Assembly (NCBI GenBank): GCA_013002295.1
Contig: JABDKI010000041.1
Coordinates: 1-42,291 of the forward strand
Length of the DNA: 42,291 nt
Source of the DNA: Altererythrobacter sp.
Lineage (GTDB): Bacteria; Pseudomonadota; Alphaproteobacteria; Sphingomonadales; Sphingomonadaceae
Direction of reading: 5' to 3'
The notes below the pieces were generated by a model. That model had not been told where the DNA came from, made no database searches, and saw only the letters and a list, made by a program, of their open reading frames with translations. A program made the translations under genes and the position numbers. Below, one piece after another: positions 34,630-42,291 of the stretch. Positions within the stretch are counted from its first letter, which is position 1. The number at the start of each line of letters is the position of its first letter.

Positions 34630-35061
34630 AAGAAATACTCCAGTTGGGTCGTGTACAGCGAATTCGGCTAACCCATCACGAAATTTTGCGACAGGTACAA
34701 TCTACGAACTGCATAGCTGGCCGATTGGTGGCTGCCGTTAACGATCGGGCGGCACGAGTCCCGCCTTGGGACAGCGTATTGCAAGGGGCAGTGAATTGGC
34801 AAGTTTTTCGCCGCAAGTCGTATCCAAGACTGGTTAATCACATTGTTTCGAATCGCAAAACGGGGCCACAAGGTTCTCAAGCGATGAGGCTCCTGGCTTT
34901 GTCGTCACGGTGGCTACGGCTCTAGTTTGGGGGTGAGCCGTAGCCACCAGTACCCGATTTGGTGCTGCTGCAAGTATTGCGACCCGTGCAAGTGGCAGTT
35001 CCGGATGCGATTGGCGATTTAGTCTCCCGCTGTGCATCGAAAGAGTGAACTTCAAATACAA
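34630..35061. other. Gene-free region between the small secreted protein and rhodanese genes
   Basis: About 430 bases hold no ORF that looks coding (the two track ORFs here lack a ribosome site and any recognisable pattern). The one striking element is the perfect hairpin at 34909-34948. The rest, including the expected promoter of the small secreted protein near 34650-34700, has no clear motif. A non-coding RNA is possible. Confidence 0.5.
34909..34948. repeat. Perfect 14-bp inverted repeat (hairpin)
   Basis: GGTGGCTACGGCTC and GAGCCGTAGCCACC pair perfectly across a 12-nt loop (TAGTTTGGGGGT). No T tract follows on either strand, so it is not a standard terminator. It lies in the middle of the gene-free region and 114 nt before the rhodanese terminator hairpin. 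Confidence 0.8.
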
Positions 35062-35103
35062 AGGGGTAGCGCTTGCAACCGCAGCGCTACCCCTCTTTTC
35101 TTT
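35062..35103 (-). terminator. Bidirectional terminator after the acnA-rhodanese unit
   Basis: AGGGGTAGCGCT and AGCGCTACCCCT (12 bp perfect) surround a 9-nt loop. On plus it runs into CTTTTCTTT, on minus into TTGTATTTG. It lies 22 nt after the rhodanese stop. The better T tract is on the plus strand, which would matter if a transcript enters from the gene-free region. Confidence 0.75.
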
Positions 35104-35115
35104 GTGCGTGCTACG

Positions 35116-35553
35116 TCAGCTTCCCGTCGGCAGCTCGATCGTCAGACCTTCGTCCTGCCATGCGATGATACCGCCTTCCAAGTGGCGAACCTTCGTTCCC
35201 CATTCGGCGGCCAGCATGTCTGCAGCCCGCTTTGACCGGCCGCTAGAGCGACAATAGAGGATCGTCTCGCGCGTTGCGTCTCGCGGAATGGCATCGGCAT
35301 CAAAGGTTTGCACCGGAGCATTGAGCGCGCTCGCAATGCGGCCACCTTCATATTCATCAGGCGTACGGACATCGATCAACACTACTTGGCCGCTTGCAAT
35401 CAATGCTGCGAGCTCCGAAGCTGGTAGAGTTTCGACTTCGGCAACTGATCGCTCTGGCACACCGGCCACGATGCGATCACCGCTGTTGTCGACGATCATG
35501 CAGCCTGACAGAGGCAACATGGCGGCGGCCAATGTGAGAATTGCGACCCGCAT
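35116..35553 (-). CDS. Rhodanese-domain lipoprotein
   Basis: The product is 145 aa from ATG 35553 (MRVAILTLAAAMLPLSGC), which gives a signal peptide with lipobox LSGC; the track start lies inside acnA. A rhodanese domain follows (LPASELAALIASGQVVLIDVRTPDEYEGGRI), with the active-site cysteine in ILYCRSSGRSKRAADML. It should sit in the envelope and could move sulfane sulfur or act as a thiol/phosphatase-like module; the substrate is unknown. The start is 1 nt after the acnA stop (TAAAATG) and lacks a purine-rich ribosome site, so it probably depends on ribosomes finishing acnA. Confidence 0.88.
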   Translation of the reverse strand: MRVAILTLAAAMLPLSGCMIVDNSGDRIVAGVPERSVAEVETLPASELAALIASGQVVLIDVRTPDEYEGGRIASALNAPVQTFDADAIPRDATRETILYCRSSGRSKRAADMLAAEWGTKVRHLEGGIIAWQDEGLTIELPTGS

Positions 35554-35554
35554 T

Positions 35555-38227
35555 TTAGGAGGCCAGCTTTCGCAACACGTAGTGGAGGATGCCGCCATTG
35601 CGGTAATATTCCATCTCGTTTGCAGTATCGATGCGGCAACGTGCGGTGAAGCTGAAGCCGGTGCCATCCTTGCGGGTGACTTCGACTTCAACGTCTTGCT
35701 GCGGGTTCAGGCCGGCAAGGCCCTTAATGCTGAATGTGTCATCCGCGGTCAGGCCCAGCGTCTCACGCGTGTCGCCGTCCTTGAACTGCAGCGGAAGAAC
35801 GCCCATGCCCACCAGATTCGAGCGGTGAATGCGCTCAAAACTCTCAACTACGACAGCACGCACACCCAGCAGGATCGTGCCCTTTGCTGCCCAGTCGCGG
35901 CTTGAACCGGTGCCGTATTCCTTGCCGCCGATCACAACCAACGGCGTACCATCGGCCTTATGCTTCATCGCGGCATCATAGATCGCCATCTGTTCGCCGT
36001 TGTAGGTGGTGTAGCCACCCTCGACACCCGGAACCATTTCGTTCTTGATGCGGATATTGGCAAAGGTGCCACGCATCATCACTTCGTGGTTGCCGCGGCG
36101 CGAGCCGTAGGAGTTGAAGTCTGCCTTCGCGACTTGATTGCCCATCAGATATTCGCCAGCCGGACTGTCTTGCTTGATCGCGCCGGCAGGGCTGATGTGG
36201 TCAGTTGTGACGGAGTCGCCGAGGATCGCGAGCGGCTTTGCATCGGTGATGTCGGTAATCGGCGCGGGTGTCATCTCCATGCCCTCGAAATAGGGCGGGT
36301 TCGCGACGTAAGTGCTACCCGGACGCCACTGGTAAGTGTCGGACGCTTCCACCTGGATCGCCTGCCAGTGCTCGTCACCCTTATAAACGTCGGCATAGCG
36401 GCGCTCGAACATGCCGCGGTCAATGTTTGCCACGCGGTGCTCGTAGACCTCCTTGTTAGTTGGCCACAGATCAGCAAGCATCACGTCATTGCCGTCCTGA
36501 TCCTGACCAATTGGAGTGTTGGTGATATCTTCAGTTACAGTGCCTTTCAGCGCGTAGGCCACCACCAGCGGCGGTGAAGCGAGGAAGTTCGCGCGCACAT
36601 CGGGTGATACGCGGCCTTCGAAGTTGCGGTTCCCTGAGAGGACTGAGGCAGCGACGATGTCATTGCCGTTGATCGCTTTGCTGATTGGTGGTGCAAGCGG
36701 GCCAGAGTTGCCGATGCAGGTTGTGCAGCCATAGCCCACCAGATCGAAACCAATCGCATCGAGATCAGACTGCAGGCCCGACTTCACAAGGTAATCCGTC
36801 ACGACCTGCGAGCCCGGTGCAAGCGAGGTCTTAACCCATGGCTTGGGCTTGAGGCCTTTCTCGACCGCCTTCTTGGCGACCAGGCCAGCGGCGATAAGAA
36901 CATCCGGATTAGAGGTGTTGGTGCAACTAGTGATCGCGGCGATCACAACATCGCCATCGCCAATGTCATGGTCCTTGCCTTCGACCGAAACGCGCGCAGG
37001 TGCAGACTTGCTGTAAACCTTCTGCAAGTCGCCATTGAACAGCTCGTCCACTTCGGAAAGGATAACCTTGTCCTGCGGACGCTTCGGCCCTGCCAGCGAC
37101 GGCACGACCGATGACATGTCGAGCTCAAGCGTGTTCGAGAAGACCGGCACATTCTCCGGCTCGAACCACATGCCTTGCTCTTTCGAATAGGCTTCGACGA
37201 GGGCGATCTGCTCTTCACTGCGGCCGGTCAGGCGCAGATACTCGAGCGTTTTGTCATCGACGCCAAAGAAGCCGCAAGTTGCGCCATATTCGGGCGCCAT
37301 GTTTGCGATGGTTGCACGATCAGCCAGCGACAGGTTTGAAACGCCCGGCCCGTAGAATTCAACAAAGCGGCCCACTACGCCAACTTCGCGCAGCATCTGA
37401 ACACAGGTCAGCACCAGATCGGTTGCAGTTATGCCTTCAGCCATCGCGCCGGTCAGCTTGAAGCCGACGACTTCCGGGATCAGCATGGAAACCGGTTGGC
37501 CCAGCATGGCGGCTTCTGCTTCGATGCCGCCCACGCCCCAGCCCAGAACGCCCAGACCATTGATCATGGTGGTGTGGCTGTCCGTACCGACACAGGTGTC
37601 AGGATATGCGACATTCGCCCCGTCCTGATCCGTGCTGGACCATACGCCTTTGCCGATATGCTCAAGGTTCACCTGGTGGCAAATGCCCGTGCCCGGAGGA
37701 ACCGCGCTGAAGTTCTGAAAGCTTTTTGAGCCCCACTTCAGGAAGTCATAGCGCTCTGCATTGCGCTGATATTCAAGCTCCACGTTCTTTTCGAAAGCCT
37801 TGGGGTGACCGAATTCATCAACCATGACCGAGTGGTCGATCACGAGGTTAACGGGAACCTGCGGGTTGATCTTGGCAGTATCACCGCCAAGCTTTGCAAT
37901 CGCATCGCGCATCGCGGCCAAATCAACCACGCATGGAACGCCAGTAAAGTCCTGCAGCAGCACTCGCGCCGGGCGGTACTGAATCTCGCTGCCTGTGACA
38001 GGATTCTTCTGCCAATCGGCGATCGCCTGAATATCGTCTGTGCCAACAGTGAAGCCGCCATCTTCGAAGCGCAGCATGTTCTCAAGCAGCACCTTCATCG
38101 AAATCGGCAGTTTCGAGACATCGCCAATCGTCTCCGATGCCTTGGCGAATGAGTAATATGCGTATTCCTTGCCGCTTACGTTGAGCGTTGAGCGGGTTCC
38201 GAGCGTGTCCTTGCCGACCTGAGTCAT
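35555..38227 (-). CDS. acnA: Aconitate hydratase A
   Basis: The product is 890 aa from ATG 38227 ([15 protein letters not shown]), with AAGGA 12 nt upstream; the track start adds 19 residues. The [4Fe-4S] ligands are in [15 protein letters not shown] and [14 protein letters not shown]. The swivel domain has [35 protein letters not shown] and the [10 protein letters not shown] loop. It isomerises citrate and isocitrate in the TCA cycle. The length and motifs are those of the AcnA/IRP1 class. A GGCGAC/GTCGCC hairpin lies in the upstream region at 38317-38333. The gene is followed immediately by the rhodanese lipoprotein. Confidence 0.98.
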   Translation of the reverse strand: MTQVGKDTLGTRSTLNVSGKEYAYYSFAKASETIGDVSKLPISMKVLLENMLRFEDGGFTVGTDDIQAIADWQKNPVTGSEIQYRPARVLLQDFTGVPCVVDLAAMRDAIAKLGGDTAKINPQVPVNLVIDHSVMVDEFGHPKAFEKNVELEYQRNAERYDFLKWGSKSFQNFSAVPPGTGICHQVNLEHIGKGVWSSTDQDGANVAYPDTCVGTDSHTTMINGLGVLGWGVGGIEAEAAMLGQPVSMLIPEVVGFKLTGAMAEGITATDLVLTCVQMLREVGVVGRFVEFYGPGVSNLSLADRATIANMAPEYGATCGFFGVDDKTLEYLRLTGRSEEQIALVEAYSKEQGMWFEPENVPVFSNTLELDMSSVVPSLAGPKRPQDKVILSEVDELFNGDLQKVYSKSAPARVSVEGKDHDIGDGDVVIAAITSCTNTSNPDVLIAAGLVAKKAVEKGLKPKPWVKTSLAPGSQVVTDYLVKSGLQSDLDAIGFDLVGYGCTTCIGNSGPLAPPISKAINGNDIVAASVLSGNRNFEGRVSPDVRANFLASPPLVVAYALKGTVTEDITNTPIGQDQDGNDVMLADLWPTNKEVYEHRVANIDRGMFERRYADVYKGDEHWQAIQVEASDTYQWRPGSTYVANPPYFEGMEMTPAPITDITDAKPLAILGDSVTTDHISPAGAIKQDSPAGEYLMGNQVAKADFNSYGSRRGNHEVMMRGTFANIRIKNEMVPGVEGGYTTYNGEQMAIYDAAMKHKADGTPLVVIGGKEYGTGSSRDWAAKGTILLGVRAVVVESFERIHRSNLVGMGVLPLQFKDGDTRETLGLTADDTFSIKGLAGLNPQQDVEVEVTRKDGTGFSFTARCRIDTANEMEYYRNGGILHYVLRKLAS

Positions 38228-38420
38228 GGGAGAATTGTGTCCTTTCGTGATTTCGCGTGCCGCCAGCAAGGGTATGCGGGGCACCGCATGTGCTGCGCCA
38301 CCTGCGCTAGTGCACGGGCGACGTCAAGTCGCCGAGTGCCATACAGGGTTTTGCAAGAGTTTACACCGCGAATCATCGCCTTGTGGCAATACGCTGTCAG
38401 TTGCAGGAGGATGGATTAGA

Positions 38421-38531
38421 GTGATGCAGCAGAGCGATATCAAAACAGGAACTTTGAGCTTCTTTGCAGGCGTTTTCGCCGCTGGCTTGATGGTGTTTGG
38501 ATGTTTCTCAGCTGCTTTGGCTCTGTCTTAA
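38421..38531 (+). CDS. Tiny single-span membrane peptide
   Basis: This 36-codon frame starts at GTG 38421 (or ATG 38424) and ends at 38531; the ORF track shows it only as the tail of a longer shadow frame. AGGAGG lies 10 nt before the GTG, the strongest ribosome site in the region. The peptide is a short polar head (MQQSDIKTG) and one hydrophobic helix (LSFFAGVFAAGLMVFGCFSAAL). I do not recognise a family. It is divergent from acnA and lies in front of the convergent EamA gene. Real but unproven. Confidence 0.5.
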   Translation: MMQQSDIKTGTLSFFAGVFAAGLMVFGCFSAALALS

Positions 38532-38650
38532 GGAACCTACTAGGCTGTCGCCGACCTACCTGGGGCTTCTTGGTCAGGCGCGCCTTCTCTTCCAGGTTTC
38601 TTGCGGTCGCTCGTGACAGAGGCAAACGCCATCCTTCTGCAATTCTTTTT

Positions 38651-39550
38651 CTAAACAGCAGATTGCTCGGTTTGAACCGGCTTCTTGTCGCGTTTTGCGA
38701 TCAGCAAACACCCAATCACAATCAAAACCGCGCCGGTCAGCGTTGAAGCCGTCACCCGTTCACCGAAGAACAGCCAGCCAAAAAGCGCTGCCCACAGGAA
38801 GCCTGAATACTCCATCGGCACCAGCACTTGTGCTTCGGCGCGCGCATAGGCCCAGGTGAGCACAAATGCCCCTGCTACGGTCAACACAGCTGAGATTGCG
38901 ATGTCGCGCAATGCGGCAGGGTCAGGCAGCGTAAAGAACCACGGCGCGAATAGCAGCAGGACAAGGCACGCTACGCCGCTGTGAAAAGTGGTGGCCTCTG
39001 CCGGGCTTGAGACCAGCGCTTGTTTGCGAATGATGATGAAGTTCACTGCATAGAGCATGGCAGAAAAGAATATCGCCCCAAGCCCCAGCAGTGTTTCAGT
39101 CTGATATTCCGCTTCGCCCAATCGTCCGCTGACAATCACAACTGTCCCGGCAAGGCCAAGAATCGAAGCGAGGATTGATTCCTTGCGTATCACTTCGCCA
39201 AGCCAGACAGCAGCCAGATAAAGCGCAATCAAAGGCGCGATGAAGGAAATGGCAATGGCTTCTGCAAGCGGCAATTTGGTTATCGCATAAAAGAAGCTTA
39301 GCGCCATAAAACCGGACACCGTGCCCCGCAGAAGATGCAGCTTTAGAACAGATGGCGAAGGCCAGCGCCCTCCGCCGCCGAGCCAGATCGGCGCGATAAT
39401 CGCTGTACCCATGGCTGAGCGAAGAATTGATGCGCTATAAGCACCTGCGGCAAGTGCGGCCACTTTCATAAAGGCGTCCATCAAAGAGAGGAGCCCGACC
39501 CCTAGCAATGCAGCTGCAATTGGAAGCAAGATGCTGTGCCGTTCGGTCAT
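38651..39550 (-). CDS. EamA/DMT superfamily transporter
   Basis: The product is 299 aa with ten predicted spans in two EamA halves. The first half has GVGLLSLMDAFMKVAALAAGAYSASILRSAMG and GTVSGFMALSFFYAITKLPLAEAIAISFIAPLIALYLA, the typical EamA core. The second half repeats it (YARAEAQVLVPMEYSGFLWAALFGWLFFGERVT). The family exports metabolites or drugs across the inner membrane; the substrate cannot be told from sequence. It is monocistronic and divergent from the L,D-transpeptidase gene. Confidence 0.93.
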   Translation of the reverse strand: MTERHSILLPIAAALLGVGLLSLMDAFMKVAALAAGAYSASILRSAMGTAIIAPIWLGGGGRWPSPSVLKLHLLRGTVSGFMALSFFYAITKLPLAEAIAISFIAPLIALYLAAVWLGEVIRKESILASILGLAGTVVIVSGRLGEAEYQTETLLGLGAIFFSAMLYAVNFIIIRKQALVSSPAEATTFHSGVACLVLLLFAPWFFTLPDPAALRDIAISAVLTVAGAFVLTWAYARAEAQVLVPMEYSGFLWAALFGWLFFGERVTASTLTGAVLIVIGCLLIAKRDKKPVQTEQSAV

Positions 39551-39621
39551 GCGGCGGGCATAGCGACGCCCTGGCAGCGCGTCATCTCAATTAATCAATT
39601 CAGCAGTGCGAAAGGGCGCAA

Positions 39622-39650
39622 TTGATAGTGAGAGATAAGTGAATTACATT
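39622..39650 (+). promoter_or_regulatory. Candidate promoter of the first L,D-transpeptidase gene
   Basis: TTGATA (39622-39627), a 17-nt spacer and TACATT (39645-39650) form a reasonable sigma-70 type promoter. If correct, transcription starts near 39657, past the GTG at 39639, which argues for the ATG at 39702 as start codon. Confidence 0.45.
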
Positions 39651-39701
39651 GAATCTAGGGCATTGCTTGGCGCGATGCCGTTACATGGGATCGAACAAAG
39701 A

Positions 39702-41108
39702 ATGCGCGCTAAGTCTGGTAAATGGTTGGTCAGCGCGGCAATGGCTGCGCTCATGATGCATGCGCCAGCGCTTGGGCAGGATGCCGAGCCGGATGATCTC
39801 CTGACGCAGGCTGAAACGCCTCTTGAAACCCAGACGGAATCCAAATCAGAACCGCGCAACATGGAAGAAGCCTTCCCGCGCATGGTCTCCGACCCGATCG
39901 TGCAGGGCGAATACGGCGCTGAAGTTGTCCCACTTACGCAGGAATGGACGCCTGAGCAGGCATCAGCGCTCGCTCTTGTCATTCGAGATATCGACAAAGA
40001 AGGTCTCGATCCGGATGAGTACCGTCTGACAGAGATTATGACCGAGATCGGCCGCGGCGCGTCTGACCGCCTTAGCGAAATTGCGAGTGAAGCCTTCGTC
40101 TGGTTAGTTGAAGACCTGCGTGATGGACGCACACCAATGCAGGCGCGCAAGCAATGGTTCGTGATTGACCCTGATCGCGACGTGTATCGCAGCGGAGAAT
40201 TGATGCGGACGGCGCTAGAAACCGGCGATATCGCCGGTGCGTTTGAACGGATCAAGCCAACGCACCCAGATTACGCACGCTTGCGAGATGCTTTGGCGAA
40301 CACGCCTGAAGACGATGCGGAAACCCGCAAATTGATCCGAGCCAATATGGATCGCTGGCGCTGGCTTGAACGGGATCTGGGTGATCAATATCTGATAACC
40401 AATGTGCCCGAATACCAGCTGCGGCTTACTGTGCGCGATAAGATTATCAGCACATATCGCACCGTCGTAGGCAAGCCAGGCCGCACTGCGACGCCGCAAT
40501 TGGCTGAGGTGGTTGAAGGAGTCGTATTCAACCCGACCTGGACGGTTCCGCAATCGATTGTTGTCGGTGAAGGGCTGGGGGACAAAGTTCTCAACAATCC
40601 CTCTTGGGCTCGCTCGCAAGGCTACACACGTACGCAATACGATGGCTGGGTCAGTGTGGTCCAGCAGCCCGGACCCGCCAATTCGCTTGGCCGGATGAAG
40701 ATACACATGCCCAACGAGCATGCCATCTTCCTGCACGACACACCATCGCGCCATCTGTTCGCAAACGATATGCGAGCGCTAAGCCATGGGTGTATCCGCA
40801 CCGAGCGCGCGCTGGAACTGGCCATTACGATGGCGATTTTGGGGCGCGGCGTGACTAAGGATGAAGCAGTCGAAATCGCTACCTCTGGCAAATATACGCT
40901 GGTGCCAATCGAGCGCCGACTGCCAGTTTACATCACCTATTTTACCATGGCCACGGACATTGATGGTGAACTGGAAACCTTCAAGGATATTTACGGTCGC
41001 GATGCACCTGTCCTCGCGAGTTTCGATCTACCACGCAGAGCCGACCGTGCGCGCCACACCGATGAAGAGGTGATTGTAATCGAAGATGATCTGCAGGACG
41101 CGCCTTAA
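39702..41108 (+). CDS. L,D-transpeptidase (YcbB/LdtD-like, YkuD catalytic domain)
   Basis: The product is 468 aa from ATG 39702 (MRAKSGKWLVSAAMAALMMH), which gives a signal peptide ending at ALGQ; GTG 39639 is the track start but would precede the predicted promoter's start site. A peptidoglycan-binding-like helical region (EWTPEQASALALVIRDIDKEGLDPDEYRL) and a scaffold domain lead to the YkuD domain. There HDTPSRHLFANDMRALSHGCIR contains the catalytic Cys (about 364) and His. Such enzymes make 3-3 crosslinks in peptidoglycan or attach proteins to it, and resist most beta-lactams. It converges on a second L,D-transpeptidase with 3 nt between stops. Confidence 0.93.
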   Translation: MRAKSGKWLVSAAMAALMMHAPALGQDAEPDDLLTQAETPLETQTESKSEPRNMEEAFPRMVSDPIVQGEYGAEVVPLTQEWTPEQASALALVIRDIDKEGLDPDEYRLTEIMTEIGRGASDRLSEIASEAFVWLVEDLRDGRTPMQARKQWFVIDPDRDVYRSGELMRTALETGDIAGAFERIKPTHPDYARLRDALANTPEDDAETRKLIRANMDRWRWLERDLGDQYLITNVPEYQLRLTVRDKIISTYRTVVGKPGRTATPQLAEVVEGVVFNPTWTVPQSIVVGEGLGDKVLNNPSWARSQGYTRTQYDGWVSVVQQPGPANSLGRMKIHMPNEHAIFLHDTPSRHLFANDMRALSHGCIRTERALELAITMAILGRGVTKDEAVEIATSGKYTLVPIERRLPVYITYFTMATDIDGELETFKDIYGRDAPVLASFDLPRRADRARHTDEEVIVIEDDLQDAP

Positions 41109-41111
41109 GGT

Positions 41112-41810
41112 CTAAAACGTCCCTGGTGCATATCGCTGCATCAGGTTTGGCCTGTCTGGCTGCAAGGGTTCGATACTGACCGATTGGCGCGTGCCGTCGT
41201 CTTCAAGACCTAGACTGTCCGCGAAGAGCAATCTGCCGCCTGACAGGTTGGTGAGAGCGATCCGGAATTGCTCTTCACCCAAGGCGAAACAACCATTTGA
41301 GCGGCCCAAACGACCCCATTGCTCGATATGCGACGGCTCGGCATATTTGGCGCGGTGCATCACGATATAGCGTCTGAGTGCTGCATCATTGGTCGGATCA
41401 AGGCCTCCCAATCGCACGGACGTGCCGAAGCGTCCTTGATACCATTCCCACGTTACATAGGCGCCGCGGCTGGTCGCGTTGGAACCTTCCACATTGGAAT
41501 AGTTATTGAGCCAGCCGTCATGTTCGGGATCAGAGCCGGTGCCGTGGCTGACGTGGAAGCTTTGCACCTCTTCACGTTCCAGATTGACGAAGTGAAAGCG
41601 GCGCTTGGCCGAATGCAGGCCAAAGTCCGCAATGCCCACAATGTCACGTTTCCAGATAGCCTCGCCGGCACGGTCAAGTTCAGCTCTGGCTATTTCGAAC
41701 AATGCTCTGTCACGTACAGAGCCTTTCCGCACCTGCGCGAAAACGCGCGCGGGTGCGGCCAGTGCCGCACCGCTTGCCAAACCGCCAACCAATAGATCAC
41801 GTCGTTTCAT
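41112..41810 (-). CDS. Murein L,D-transpeptidase catalytic domain protein (YkuD_2 type) with Tat-like signal
   Basis: The product is 232 aa from ATG 41810 (MKRRDLLVGGLASGAALA); the track start at 42053 is an extension into the neighbour. The KRRDLL motif with a weakly hydrophobic segment resembles a twin-arginine signal, then AxA-type cleavage at VFAQ. The catalytic block is YIVMHRAKYAEPSHIEQWGRLGRSNGCFAL, with the cysteine near 174. HVSHGTGSDPEHDGWLNNYSNVEGSNATS earlier is typical of the YkuD_2 family. It is exported and probably acts on peptidoglycan. It faces the YcbB-type enzyme tail to tail. Confidence 0.9.
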   Translation of the reverse strand: MKRRDLLVGGLASGAALAAPARVFAQVRKGSVRDRALFEIARAELDRAGEAIWKRDIVGIADFGLHSAKRRFHFVNLEREEVQSFHVSHGTGSDPEHDGWLNNYSNVEGSNATSRGAYVTWEWYQGRFGTSVRLGGLDPTNDAALRRYIVMHRAKYAEPSHIEQWGRLGRSNGCFALGEEQFRIALTNLSGGRLLFADSLGLEDDGTRQSVSIEPLQPDRPNLMQRYAPGTF

Positions 41811-41854
41811 TGTACTGCCAGTATACCGCAAAACCGTATCAAAGGTGAAGCAAT

Positions 41855-42291
41855 TTAGCCTGCTTCGTGGATAGCCTTTGCTTGCATCCCTAGCCGGATC
41901 AAGTCGGGCATATGCTTCTGCGCCGCTTCGCGGAATTCCTCCAGCACGGCCAGCTTGGGGCTCCCTTCGGTCATAAGGGAAGCGACGACTGGGCCGCCGT
42001 TGTCGAGCCTTGAACGTGCAAGAAACGCCATGATTTCCGGTTTCTGTGACCATGCACCCCGATTCATCATGCTGATCATTTGCGCATAGGGGAATGTAGC
42101 AGGTGTATCGGTAAGCGGCCCCGGACTTGCGATCAGGTTCTTATCGTTATCATCGTCGAAATGGGCTTCGATATAGGCGGTCATTGCTGCGCTGAAAGTG
42201 ACGACTGGCACATGCAACGGCTGCAGAACAATCTCGTCGGCGCGGAACAGCGGCCCGGAGCGTTGCCGCGCTTCGAACGGCACCGCAGAGG
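41855..42291 (-). CDS. C-terminal fragment of an unidentified protein (open at right edge)
   Basis: The frame is open to the window end on the minus strand; the GTG at 42283 used by the ORF track is probably internal. About 145 residues are visible, ending LIRLGMQAKAIHEAG. Visible patterns are PLFRADEIVLQPLHVPVVTFSAAM, a DDDNDKN acidic turn and an MNRGAWSQKPEIMAFLARSRLDNGG stretch. There is no signal or membrane span. I do not recognise the family with confidence; a C-terminal part of an NAD(P)/FAD-dependent oxidoreductase is a weak guess. It starts upstream of the Tat-type L,D-transpeptidase gene on the same strand with a 44-nt gap. Confidence 0.6.
   Translation of the reverse strand, partial: SAVPFEARQRSGPLFRADEIVLQPLHVPVVTFSAAMTAYIEAHFDDDNDKNLIASPGPLTDTPATFPYAQMISMMNRGAWSQKPEIMAFLARSRLDNGGPVVASLMTEGSPKLAVLEEFREAAQKHMPDLIRLGMQAKAIHEAG

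Noticed and set aside
34644-34925. ORFs 34644-34925 (+) and 34668-34880 (-) in the gene-free stretch
   Set aside because: They overlap each other on opposite strands, have no convincing ribosome site, and show no family pattern or membrane/signal segment. The first ends inside the perfect hairpin.
1-42291. tRNA, rRNA, CRISPR, insertion sequences, prophage
   Set aside because: The intergenic gaps were read for T-loop sequences, tandem repeats with spacers, transposase-like frames and terminal repeats. None was found.

Overview
The window looks like chromosomal DNA of an alphaproteobacterium of the order Sphingomonadales, most likely family Erythrobacteraceae (Erythrobacter, Qipengyuania, Altererythrobacter or a relative). 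This rests on gene content and protein style: a large TonB-dependent receptor with linked halogenase and sulfotransferase genes, the DnaA and MutM variants, secB-timA-mltA-smr neighbours, and several small-genome alphaproteobacterial families. No mobile element, CRISPR array, rRNA or tRNA gene was found, and genes are densely packed. The genus is an inference.

Layout. (1) 1-6.5 kb, minus strand: a TonB-dependent outer-membrane receptor, then a sulfotransferase, a TPR-sulfotransferase and a flavin-dependent tryptophan-halogenase-like gene cut by the left edge. The last three overlap by 8 nt at each junction. A strong terminator hairpin separates the receptor from the enzymes. This is the most specialised locus in the window and could be an undescribed tailoring/uptake system. 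(2) 6.8-9.9 kb, plus strand: a CaiB/BaiF CoA-transferase and a SLOG-type nucleotide-sensor domain fused to a multi-span membrane domain resembling SLATT conflict effectors. (3) 9.9-19.1 kb: a replication and housekeeping block, with thiF/moeB-like, dnaA, rpsT and mutM on minus and ubiE, ubiB, coaBC and dut on plus. The dnaA-thiF spacer carries a helically phased array of TGT-N2-ACA units. CoaBC carries an acidic linker of about 180 residues. (4) 19.2-26 kb: a DUF4136 lipoprotein, trpS, murJ and secB on minus, then timA (Tim44-like), mltA and smr on plus, covering cell envelope and export. (5) 26-30.9 kb: a DUF2306 membrane protein, a membrane-anchored LytTR regulator, a Pr6Pr membrane protein, catalase-peroxidase katG with a clear upstream dyad, and a small membrane protein. 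(6) 30.9-34.6 kb: aroC divergent from ruvA-(dsrE-like)-ruvB, then a small secreted protein. (7) 34.6-35.1 kb: a gene-free stretch with a perfect 14-bp hairpin and a terminator. (8) 35.1-42.3 kb: acnA with a coupled rhodanese lipoprotein, a 36-codon membrane peptide, an EamA exporter, two convergent L,D-transpeptidases, and a fragment open at the right edge.

Working together: the dnaA/mutM/ruvAB genes serve replication and repair. ubiE/ubiB feed the quinone pool. coaBC, dut, aroC and trpS are core metabolism. murJ, mltA and the two L,D-transpeptidases build and remodel peptidoglycan, and secB and timA handle protein targeting and membrane insertion or stability. No computation was run: all start choices, domain calls and regulatory sites come from reading the sequence.
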